This document shows, in pieces, positions 45,700 through 52,971 of a DNA stretch of 60,381 nt. The position numbers and the translations under genes are program-made. The notes below the pieces were generated by a model. It searched no databases. It saw nothing but the letters and a program-made list of their open reading frames with translations, and was not told the origin of the DNA. Where the stretch lies: the NCBI GenBank assembly GCA_963731745.1, contig CAVSWT010000030.1, forward strand, positions 1 through 60,381, written 5' to 3'. The stretch's first letter is position 1, and each line of letters starts with the position of its first letter. This DNA comes from CAVSWT01 sp963731745 (GTDB taxonomy: Bacteria; Bacteroidota; Ignavibacteria; Ignavibacteriales; Ignavibacteriaceae).

Positions 45700-47016
45700 A
45701 TGGCACTATCTAATTCAATCAAACAAACCGTCAGAGCTTTACGTTATAGAAATTATCGATTGTTTTTTACTGGGCAAGGAATTTCTTTAATCGGTACTTG
45801 GATGGAACGGATTGCACTTGGATGGCTTGTGTATAAATTAACTGACTCAGCTTTTCTTTTAGGACTCGTAAGTTTCTTATCGCAAATTCCAACTTTCCTA
45901 TTAGCAACTGTTGCAGGGGTGCTGGCAGACAGATATAATAAACATAAAATTGTTATCATCACTCAAACTTTTGCAATGATACAAGCTTTTGTCCTTGCAA
46001 TTTTAACACTGACTCACGTAATAAACATTTGGCATATTATGATATTATCAGTTATACTCGGACTGATAAATGCCTTTGACATGCCGACAAGACAATCATT
46101 TGTAGTTGAATTAGTAGATGATAAAAATGATTTGTCTAACGCAATTGCACTGAATTCCTCAATGTTTAACGCAGCACGACTAATAGGCCCAACCATAGCT
46201 GGTCTATTGATTTCTGTAGTTGGAGAAGGGCTGTGTTTTTTAATAAATGCAATAAGTTATATCGCAGTTATAACAGCATTGTTGATGATGAAAATTAATC
46301 CATCAGTTATTGCTGCTAAAAAAGAAAAGGTTTTGCGCGGATTTAAAGAAGGGATAAAATATGCTTACAACTTTAAACCAATTAAAGCTCTTTTATTATT
46401 TATCGCACTCGTAAGTCTAGCAGGTATGCCTTACACAGTGCTAATGCCAGTTTTTGCAAAAGATATTCTGCATGGAAATGCGAATACACTTGGTTATTTA
46501 TTAGGAGCAGTTGGTATAGGCGCTCTTTGCGGTGCTTTTTATCTTGCATCAAGAAAAACAGTTTTAGGCCTCGGTAAATGGATTGCAACCGCAGCAACTA
46601 TTTTTGGAATTGCACTTATCTTTTTTTCATTTTCACAGAATTTAATTTTATCATTAATATTAATGTTATTTGCCGGCTTTGGTATGATGATGCAAATGGC
46701 ATCGTCCAACACAGTTCTTCAAACAATTGTAGATGACGATAAAAGAGGAAGAGTGATGAGTTTGTATGTAATGGCGTTTATGGGAACAGCGCCATTTGGA
46801 AGCCTTATTGCTGGAAGTGTTGCCAGCAAGATTGGAGCTCCCAAAACTATTTTATTAAGCGGAATTATGGTTGTAATCGGTGCGGCAATTTTTGCAAAAA
46901 ACTTACCTTCACTAAAAGAATATGTACGGCCTATTTATATTAAAATGGGAATTATACCGGAAGTATCAAAAGGATTACAATCGGCAACGCATTTAAATAT
47001 GCCGCCTAATGATTAG
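45700..47016 (+). CDS. MFS transporter, EntS-like
   Basis: This 438-residue protein has twelve predicted helices. It starts with the segment LRYRNYRLFFTGQGISLIGTWMERIALGWLVYKLTDSAF, typical of the MFS_3 group that includes the enterobactin exporter EntS, and has the helix 2-3 loop GVLADRYNKHK. DDDKRGRVMSLYVMAFMGTAPFG is the matching signature of the second half. The substrate cannot be predicted from the sequence, and no siderophore genes are near. A hairpin terminator follows. Confidence 0.9.
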   Translation: MALSNSIKQTVRALRYRNYRLFFTGQGISLIGTWMERIALGWLVYKLTDSAFLLGLVSFLSQIPTFLLATVAGVLADRYNKHKIVIITQTFAMIQAFVLAILTLTHVINIWHIMILSVILGLINAFDMPTRQSFVVELVDDKNDLSNAIALNSSMFNAARLIGPTIAGLLISVVGEGLCFLINAISYIAVITALLMMKINPSVIAAKKEKVLRGFKEGIKYAYNFKPIKALLLFIALVSLAGMPYTVLMPVFAKDILHGNANTLGYLLGAVGIGALCGAFYLASRKTVLGLGKWIATAATIFGIALIFFSFSQNLILSLILMLFAGFGMMMQMASSNTVLQTIVDDDKRGRVMSLYVMAFMGTAPFGSLIAGSVASKIGAPKTILLSGIMVVIGAAIFAKNLPSLKEYVRPIYIKMGIIPEVSKGLQSATHLNMPPND

Positions 47017-47034
47017 TTGTTATTTAAAATAACA

Positions 47035-47057
47035 AGAGACGCATGCAATGCGTCTCT
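47035..47057. terminator. bidirectional hairpin terminator between MFS gene and ahcY
   Basis: AGAGACGCAT (47035-47044) and ATGCGTCTCT (47048-47057) form a perfect 10-pair stem with a 3-base loop, placed between two converging genes. The same stem core occurs at 55855-55880. Confidence 0.75.
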
Positions 47058-47080
47058 TTCAGTAAATTAAAATAAGATTT

Positions 47081-48406
47081 TTAGTATCTGTAATAATCAG
47101 GTTTGAACGGCCCTTCAACTTCGACCCCAATGTATTTTGCCTGTTCAGGAGTTAAAGTATCAAGCTCGCAGCCGAGTTTTTTTAGATGAAGCATAGCAAC
47201 TTTTTCATCTAAATGTTTTGGAAGCACGTAAACTTCATTTTTATAATTATCGTTGTTCGTCCATAATTCTATTTGAGCTAAAGTTTGGTTTGTGAAAGAG
47301 TTTGACATAACGAATGATGGATGCCCGGTTGCGCACCCTAAGTTCACTAATCTGCCTTCAGCTAATACTATTATATCTTTGCCGTCGATTGTGTATTTAT
47401 CCACTTGAGGCTTTATCACATCTTTTGTGTTTCCATAATTTTTATTCAACCATGCCATATCTATTTCATTATCAAAATGACCTATATTACATACAACAGC
47501 ATTATGTTTCATCTTTTTGAAATGCTTAGAAGTTACAATATCTTTATTGCCGGTTGCTGTAACAACAATATCAACTTGATCAATTATGTCTTCTAATTTT
47601 TTAACCTGGAATCCGCTCATCGCCGCCTGCAGTGCGCAAATAGGATCCACTTCAGTAACAATAACTCTTACGCCTGCATGTGAAAGGGATTCTGCCGAAC
47701 CTTTTCCAACATCACCATAGCCGCAAACAACAGCAACTTTACCAGCCATCATTAAATCGGTTGCTCTGCGCAAAGCATCAACTAATGACTCGCGGCATCC
47801 ATATTTATTATCAAATTTTGACTTTGTCACTGAATCATTAACATTAAAAGCCGGAATTGGTAATGTGCCATTTTTTACTCTGTCATATAATCTATGAACA
47901 CCTGTTGTTGTTTCTTCGGATAAACCTTTAACACCTGAAACCAATTCAGGGAATTTATCCAAAACCATATTTGTTAGATCGCCGCCATCATCTAAAATCA
48001 TGTTTAGAGGTTTTTTGTCTTCTCCAAAAAATAAAGTCTGTTCAATGCACCAATCGAATTCTTCAGCGTTCATTCCTTTCCATGCATAGACAGAAATACC
48101 AGCAGCAGCGATTGCTGCGGCAGCATGATCTTGGGTAGAAAATATATTACATGATGACCAGGTAACTTCGGCACCGAGATGAACCAAAGTTTCTATTAGA
48201 ACAGCTGTTTGAATTGTCATATGTAAACATCCAGCAATCCTTGCACCTTTTAAAGGTTTACTGTTTCCATACTCTTCTCTTAATGCCATCAGGCCGGGCA
48301 TTTCAGCTTCAGCCAGCTTAATCTCTTTTCTTCCCCACTCAGCTAAAGAAATATCTTTTACTTTAAATTTAACATACTTGTCTGTTTTTTCTGCTACTTG
48401 ACCCAT
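47081..48406 (-). CDS. ahcY: adenosylhomocysteinase
   Basis: This 441-residue enzyme splits S-adenosylhomocysteine to adenosine and homocysteine, clearing the inhibitor left by methyltransferases. Signatures are complete: GCLHMTIQTAVLIETL, DDGGDLTN, the NAD-binding CGYGDVGKGSAESL and the C-terminal KPDYYRY that completes the neighbouring subunit's site. It lies 48 bases downstream of metK on the same strand, an S-adenosylmethionine recycling pair. No S-adenosylhomocysteine riboswitch is visible in that short gap. Confidence 0.97.
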   Translation of the reverse strand: MGQVAEKTDKYVKFKVKDISLAEWGRKEIKLAEAEMPGLMALREEYGNSKPLKGARIAGCLHMTIQTAVLIETLVHLGAEVTWSSCNIFSTQDHAAAAIAAAGISVYAWKGMNAEEFDWCIEQTLFFGEDKKPLNMILDDGGDLTNMVLDKFPELVSGVKGLSEETTTGVHRLYDRVKNGTLPIPAFNVNDSVTKSKFDNKYGCRESLVDALRRATDLMMAGKVAVVCGYGDVGKGSAESLSHAGVRVIVTEVDPICALQAAMSGFQVKKLEDIIDQVDIVVTATGNKDIVTSKHFKKMKHNAVVCNIGHFDNEIDMAWLNKNYGNTKDVIKPQVDKYTIDGKDIIVLAEGRLVNLGCATGHPSFVMSNSFTNQTLAQIELWTNNDNYKNEVYVLPKHLDEKVAMLHLKKLGCELDTLTPEQAKYIGVEVEGPFKPDYYRY

Positions 48407-48454
48407 TGTATAACCTTTTCTTTTATTTTTATAATATTAAAATCTAATTTAAAA

Positions 48455-49598
48455 TCAAGCGTACTTTTTAAATTTAGGAACCAAATCTAATTGCTCCCAT
48501 GAGAAGTCTTTTTCGGTTCTACCAAAATGACCATACGCAGCAGTCTGTTGATATATTGGACGTCTTAATTTTAGTCTGCTAATAATTCCTTTAGGAGTAA
48601 GGTCTACTTCCTTGTGAAGCATCTTTGAAATTTCACTGTCCGGTATTACACCTGTACCTTTTGTATCAACAAAAATTGAAACCGGCTCAGCAACACCGAT
48701 AGCGTAAGCAAGCTGTACCAAACATTCTTTTGCAAGTTTGGCAGCTACAACATTTTTTGCAATATGTCTTGCTGCATAAGTAGCGCTTCTATCCACCTTG
48801 GATGGATCCTTTCCTGAAAATGCACCCCCGCCATGAGGAGCCCAGCCGCCGTAAGTATCAACGATAATTTTTCTGCCTGTTAAACCGCTGTCACCGTGCG
48901 GGCCGCCTATTTCAAATCTTCCTGTAGGATTAACAAAATATTTTGTTTTTTTATCAATCAAATTTTCCGGTATAACTTCTTTAATTACATTCTTAATAAC
49001 ATCATCTTTAATATCTTTTTGTTTAACATCGGCATCATGTTGTGTAGAAATAACAACTGCATCAACTCTTAGCGGATTGTTAGTGTTATCATATTCAATT
49101 GTAACTTGAGATTTTGAATCCGGGCGAAGATAAGGCATTAATCCGATTATTTTTTTTCCGAATATCTGCCAGCTTTTTTACTAATTTGTGAGCATACATA
49201 ATTGGGGCGGGCATAAGTTCTGCAGTCTGATCACAAGCGTAACCGAACATAATTCCCTGGTCACCTGCCCCGCCCTTATCAACTCCCATCGCAATATCAG
49301 GAGATTGAGAATGAATCGCATTTAATACTGAACATGATTCTGAATCAAATTTATAATCAGCTTTAGTATATCCTATTTTTTTTATTGTATCTCTAACAAT
49401 ATCCTGGATATCAATATATGCTTTTGTGGTAACTTCGCCGCCGACTAAAACCAATCCCGTAGTTACAAATGTTTCGCATGCTACTCTGGCATTTGGATCT
49501 GTTTTATAAATTGCATCTAAAACACCATCGGATATTGCATCACTTACTTTATCCGGATGACCTTCGGAAACTGATTCCGATGTGAAGAAATATGACAT
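48455..49598 (-). CDS. metK: S-adenosylmethionine synthetase, interrupted by one frameshift
   Basis: The first frame (49598 to 49095, 167 residues) has SEGHPDKVSD (residues 11-20) and the ATP-binding GAGDQG (110-115), and goes off pattern after LADIRKK. The second (to 48455) carries LRPDSKSQVTIEYDN, GGAFSGKDPSKVDRS and the C-terminus. A run of eight T at 49150-49157 (A on the coding strand) with one base removed gives ADIRKKIIGLMPYLRPD and a normal protein of about 380 residues. The enzyme makes S-adenosylmethionine from methionine and ATP and is normally essential. Confidence 0.96.
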
Positions 49599-49627
49599 CT
49601 GTATTTTTTCCTTTTATAAATAATTAA

Positions 49628-50608
49628 CTAATAAAAATCTATTTCTGATGAATCACCAGAATTTAAACGTTTAAATGTTCCTCTGATTGATGAATTATTT
49701 CCGATGATTGAATTATCAAGCAATGATTTCAAAACTTGAGCGTTTGATCCAATAATTGAATTTTTAATTATACACTCTTTTATGACACTTCCGTTATCAA
49801 TCGTAGCATAGGGTCCTATCACTGAATTTGAAATCTGAACGTCATCAGCAATAAATACAGGGTGATTTATTACAACGTCATTACCAAATTTTTTGCTTAC
49901 ACTTTTTTGATCTAAAAGATATTGATTTGTTGATAAAAGTGTTTCTGGTTTGCCGCAATCATACCAGCCATCAACAGGAAAAGTTGTGATTTTTTCACCG
50001 TCATCTATCATCATTTGCAGTGCGTCTGTTAATTGAAGCTCACCTTTGGTGCGTATATCTTTTTCCACCAAGGTATTTAGACTTTTGACCAAAGAATCAG
50101 AATTAGCAATATAATACAGCCCCACTAACGCTAAATTTGAAACTGGTGTTTGCGGTTTTTCAACAAGTCTTTCAATGAAGCCATTACTCATAACAGCGAC
50201 TCCAAATCTTCGCGGATCATCAATTTCTTTTACACCAAGCGCCGAATATTTTTTGGTAAATACTTTTTTCAAATCAACATCAAAAACCGTATCTCCAAGA
50301 ATGATAAAAATCTCTTTATCATCAAAAGTAGGAATTGCAGTGTAGATTGCATGGCCTAAACCTTCCATAGATTCCTGCTCAATAAAATCCGACTGCATTG
50401 AAGGATATTCTTTGGTGACATAATCTCTTATCATTTCACCTAAATAACCAATAACAAAAGTGGATTTTTTTATTCCTTCTTCTAATAATTTATCAATGAT
50501 ATGACCAAGGATAGGTTTGCCTCCAACATTTAATAAAACTTTTGGAGTGGTGTGAGTATGTGGTTTTAATCGTGTTCCAATTCCTGCAACAGGAATAATT
50601 GCTCGCAT
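49628..50608 (-). CDS. sugar-phosphate nucleotidyltransferase (glucose-1-phosphate nucleotidyltransferase-like)
   Basis: This 326-residue protein has the nucleotidyltransferase start MRAIIPVAGIGTRLKPHT (G-x-G-T-R-x(n)-K pattern, with KVLLNVGGKPI after it), a metal-binding LGDTVFDVD and a C-terminal left-handed beta-helix of I-G-x-x-x repeats (QISNSVIGPYATID, NSIIGSNAQVL). Relatives make UDP-, dTDP- or GDP-sugars for surface polysaccharides; which nucleotide is used is uncertain. It lies 29 bases upstream of metK. Confidence 0.87.
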   Translation of the reverse strand: MRAIIPVAGIGTRLKPHTHTTPKVLLNVGGKPILGHIIDKLLEEGIKKSTFVIGYLGEMIRDYVTKEYPSMQSDFIEQESMEGLGHAIYTAIPTFDDKEIFIILGDTVFDVDLKKVFTKKYSALGVKEIDDPRRFGVAVMSNGFIERLVEKPQTPVSNLALVGLYYIANSDSLVKSLNTLVEKDIRTKGELQLTDALQMMIDDGEKITTFPVDGWYDCGKPETLLSTNQYLLDQKSVSKKFGNDVVINHPVFIADDVQISNSVIGPYATIDNGSVIKECIIKNSIIGSNAQVLKSLLDNSIIGNNSSIRGTFKRLNSGDSSEIDFY

Positions 50609-50869
50609 AATGTCTCTTTAATTGTTTTTGGATTACAAAATTACTCAATCCCAAAATTAATACCAAATAAACTATTTCCCGTGTGCCTCAATACAAAATT
50701 TCATTTTTAACCATTGTAAAGTCTTATCAGGTTTATATTTAATACAATTATATATCAACTTTTTTTATAGCCTTTCCTTTTTACTCACATTTATTTTAGA
50801 TAATTTTTAATATGAAAATATATAATTTTCATTGTTAAATTTTCTCACTTTCAAAAGGGAATCTTCTTA

Positions 50870-51871
50870 ATGAAAAATAAAATAAAAGTTATTCAATATG
50901 GTTTAGGGCCAATAGGAATAAAAGTAACTCAGTACATTTCTGATCGTCAATCAATTGAAATTGTTGGCGCAATTGATATTGATAAAGAAAAAGTCGGCAA
51001 GGATTTAGGAATTCTTGCAGGGCTTAATAAAAATTTAGGTGTTGTAATTTCGGATAGTGCAAAAAATGTATTTCAAAATGTTAAAGCTGACGCTGTAATT
51101 TTAACTACAACTTCAAGTCTTGAAAAGATTAAGCCGCAAGTTTTAGAAATACTTTCTTATGGATTGAACATAATTTCTACCTGCGAAGAATTAACTCACC
51201 CATGGTTAACCAATTCTTCAATTGCAAATGAAATAAATGAAACTGCAATAAAAAATAATGCTTCTGTTTTAGCAACCGGTGTTAATCCAGGATTTCTAAT
51301 GGACTTTTTGCCAATGGCTTTTACGGCTTTGTGCAAGGACGTTAAAAAAGTTACAGTTGAACGAATTCAAAACGCTCAGTTCAGACGAATACCGTTTCAA
51401 CAAAAAATAGGCGCTGGATTAACTCCAGAACAATTTCAAAAGAAAAAAGAAGAAGGAACACTTAGACACGTTGGTTTAACTGAATCAGTTAATTTAATTG
51501 CATCAAGACTGGGTTGGAAATTGGACAGTACGGAAGACATTATAGAACCCGTTATTGCTAAGGAAGAAGTTTCCGCTGGCGAATTAAAAATCTCCGCAGG
51601 CAATGCTCTTGGTGTAAAACAAATTGGAAAAGGAATTATTAATGGTGAAGAAGTAATTTCATTAATTTTTGTTGCTGCGGTTGGACAGCCTGAACCCAGA
51701 GATAGAGTTATTATTGAAGGAAATCCAAAAATTGATACGACCATCAAAGACGGGGTTAATGGTGACATTGCTACGTGCGCAATTACAGTTAATTCAATTC
51801 CAACTGTAATAAATGCTAAACCAGGTTTACGCACTATGGCAGATATTGAACCTGTAAGCTGCTGGGTTTAA
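50870..51871 (+). CDS. dihydrodipicolinate reductase-like / 2,4-diaminopentanoate dehydrogenase-like oxidoreductase
   Basis: This 333-residue protein begins with a dinucleotide-binding motif (IQYGLGPIGIKV, the G-x-G-x-x-G pattern) and matches the family that includes 2,4-diaminopentanoate dehydrogenase of ornithine fermentation: STCEELTHPWL, TGVNPGFLMDFLP, and FRRIPFQQKIGAGL. No other ornithine-degradation genes are near, so the substrate may differ. It stands alone between two gaps; AAAGGG precedes the ATG by about 10 bases, and a palindromic terminator follows. Confidence 0.8.
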   Translation: MKNKIKVIQYGLGPIGIKVTQYISDRQSIEIVGAIDIDKEKVGKDLGILAGLNKNLGVVISDSAKNVFQNVKADAVILTTTSSLEKIKPQVLEILSYGLNIISTCEELTHPWLTNSSIANEINETAIKNNASVLATGVNPGFLMDFLPMAFTALCKDVKKVTVERIQNAQFRRIPFQQKIGAGLTPEQFQKKKEEGTLRHVGLTESVNLIASRLGWKLDSTEDIIEPVIAKEEVSAGELKISAGNALGVKQIGKGIINGEEVISLIFVAAVGQPEPRDRVIIEGNPKIDTTIKDGVNGDIATCAITVNSIPTVINAKPGLRTMADIEPVSCWV

Positions 51872-51890
51872 ATAAACCAATTATTTATTA

Positions 51891-51923
51891 ATTCAGGATA
51901 TATAAATTTTATATATCCTGAAT
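51891..51923. terminator. perfect palindromic bidirectional terminator
   Basis: ATTCAGGATATATAA (51891-51905) and TTATATATCCTGAAT (51909-51923) form a perfect 15-pair stem with a 3-base loop. T-rich sequence follows on the plus strand. It separates two converging genes. Confidence 0.8.
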
Positions 51924-51947
51924 TCTCTTTTCAAAATTAAAACTTCC

Positions 51948-52679
51948 TTAGCCTTCAATCTCATCCAGTTTATCTTTTACTCTTTCATTTCTTGGATTCA
52001 TTTCAATTGCTTTTTTGTAATTTTTAATGGCTTCCTCTTTATTCTCTAATTTTATATTTGCGTCTCCAAGACTTTCATACGCTCCAGCCCAATCAGGAAA
52101 GAGTTCTGCATTTTTTTGGAATATCGTTAAAGCATCTTTACTAGCACCACTTTCTAAAAGATTTTTTCCAAAATTATCCAGTGAATGCTCTTTAAAGTCA
52201 AAAGCGAAGCTCCCGAAATATTGATCTTTTAGTTTACTATATCTATCCATAGAAGCCTCCAATCCATCATGCTTATATGTTTTTATAAGCAGATCTGATA
52301 ATTGGATGGGTTCATGATATCCTCGATGGCAAGTTATACAGCTTACTTGAAGCACATCATCTTTTTTTAGTTTTGCAAGAAATTCATTGTTTATTGATCC
52401 CGTCATTTTCATCATTTCCCGAGCTGTTTGTTTTTCTGGTTTTGCATCAGAAGGAAAATCTATGTCTGAAAATTCATTACCCTTTGAATCATCATGGCAA
52501 AAAGAACACCTTACGCCAAGGGCTTGCGTAAACCCCATCATTATGTGCCTAAGTGTTTGGCCAGAAGTTGTATCAGGCAGAACTTTTAAATTCATTGGTT
52601 TCTTATTCCAGTTGAATTGTGCAAAGCTAGTTGAAACAATAAAAGAACAGATGAAAAGGACAAGCATAAGTTTTTTCAT
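51948..52679 (-). CDS. exported diheme c-type cytochrome (reaction-centre cytochrome subunit-like) with TPR tail
   Basis: This 243-residue protein has a signal peptide (about 1-20), two heme-binding motifs, CSFCH (58-62) and CITCH (114-118), each preceded by a methionine-bearing helix (HIMMGFTQAL, REMMKMTGSI) that can supply the sixth ligand, and a C-terminal TPR pair (LFPDWAGAYESLGDANIKL, AIKNYKKAIEMNP). The heme half resembles the photosynthetic reaction-centre cytochrome family, many members of which occur in non-phototrophs. It is probably a periplasmic electron carrier. No obvious redox partner gene is adjacent. AGGAG precedes the ATG. Confidence 0.85.
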   Translation of the reverse strand: MKKLMLVLFICSFIVSTSFAQFNWNKKPMNLKVLPDTTSGQTLRHIMMGFTQALGVRCSFCHDDSKGNEFSDIDFPSDAKPEKQTAREMMKMTGSINNEFLAKLKKDDVLQVSCITCHRGYHEPIQLSDLLIKTYKHDGLEASMDRYSKLKDQYFGSFAFDFKEHSLDNFGKNLLESGASKDALTIFQKNAELFPDWAGAYESLGDANIKLENKEEAIKNYKKAIEMNPRNERVKDKLDEIEG

Positions 52680-52889
52680 TTTGCTACTCCTAAGATTATA
52701 CCTAATGGCTTGAGTGATTAAAAACTTTTTTATTGTGAAAGTGTATGAAAGTTAAAATAATAAGAACAAACTTAAAATGTATAATTAATTTTTATTAACA
52801 AATTGAAATACAATATTTATCAATTTTAAATTCTGCATCCGAATCATCCCTAAATAATTACTGCAATTATTAAAGAAAGTTTACACTGC

Positions 52890-52898
52890 TGTTATAAT
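52890..52898 (+). promoter_or_regulatory. possible extended -10 promoter for the triplicate-repeat protein gene
   Basis: TGTTATAAT (TG-n-TATAAT) is a perfect extended -10 element, about 75 bases before the ATG at 52972. A matching -35 is not evident, which extended -10 promoters tolerate. Confidence 0.4.
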
Positions 52899-52959
52899 TC
52901 TGTGACAATTAATCGTCATTTTAATATTAATTCATTCGACATAAAAGTTCCAATCAAAC

Positions 52960-52967
52960 AAGGAGGT
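52960..52967 (+). promoter_or_regulatory. unusually strong ribosome binding site
   Basis: AAGGAGGT, full complement of the 16S tail, ends 4 bases before the ATG at 52972. Most other genes in the window have weaker or no such element, so this gene is probably translated heavily. Confidence 0.7.
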
Positions 52968-52971
52968 AGAT

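Noticed and set aside
49599..49627. S-adenosylmethionine or S-adenosylhomocysteine riboswitch near metK or ahcY
   Set aside because: Only 29 and 48 bases separate these genes from their upstream neighbours, too short for any known class together with a switch.
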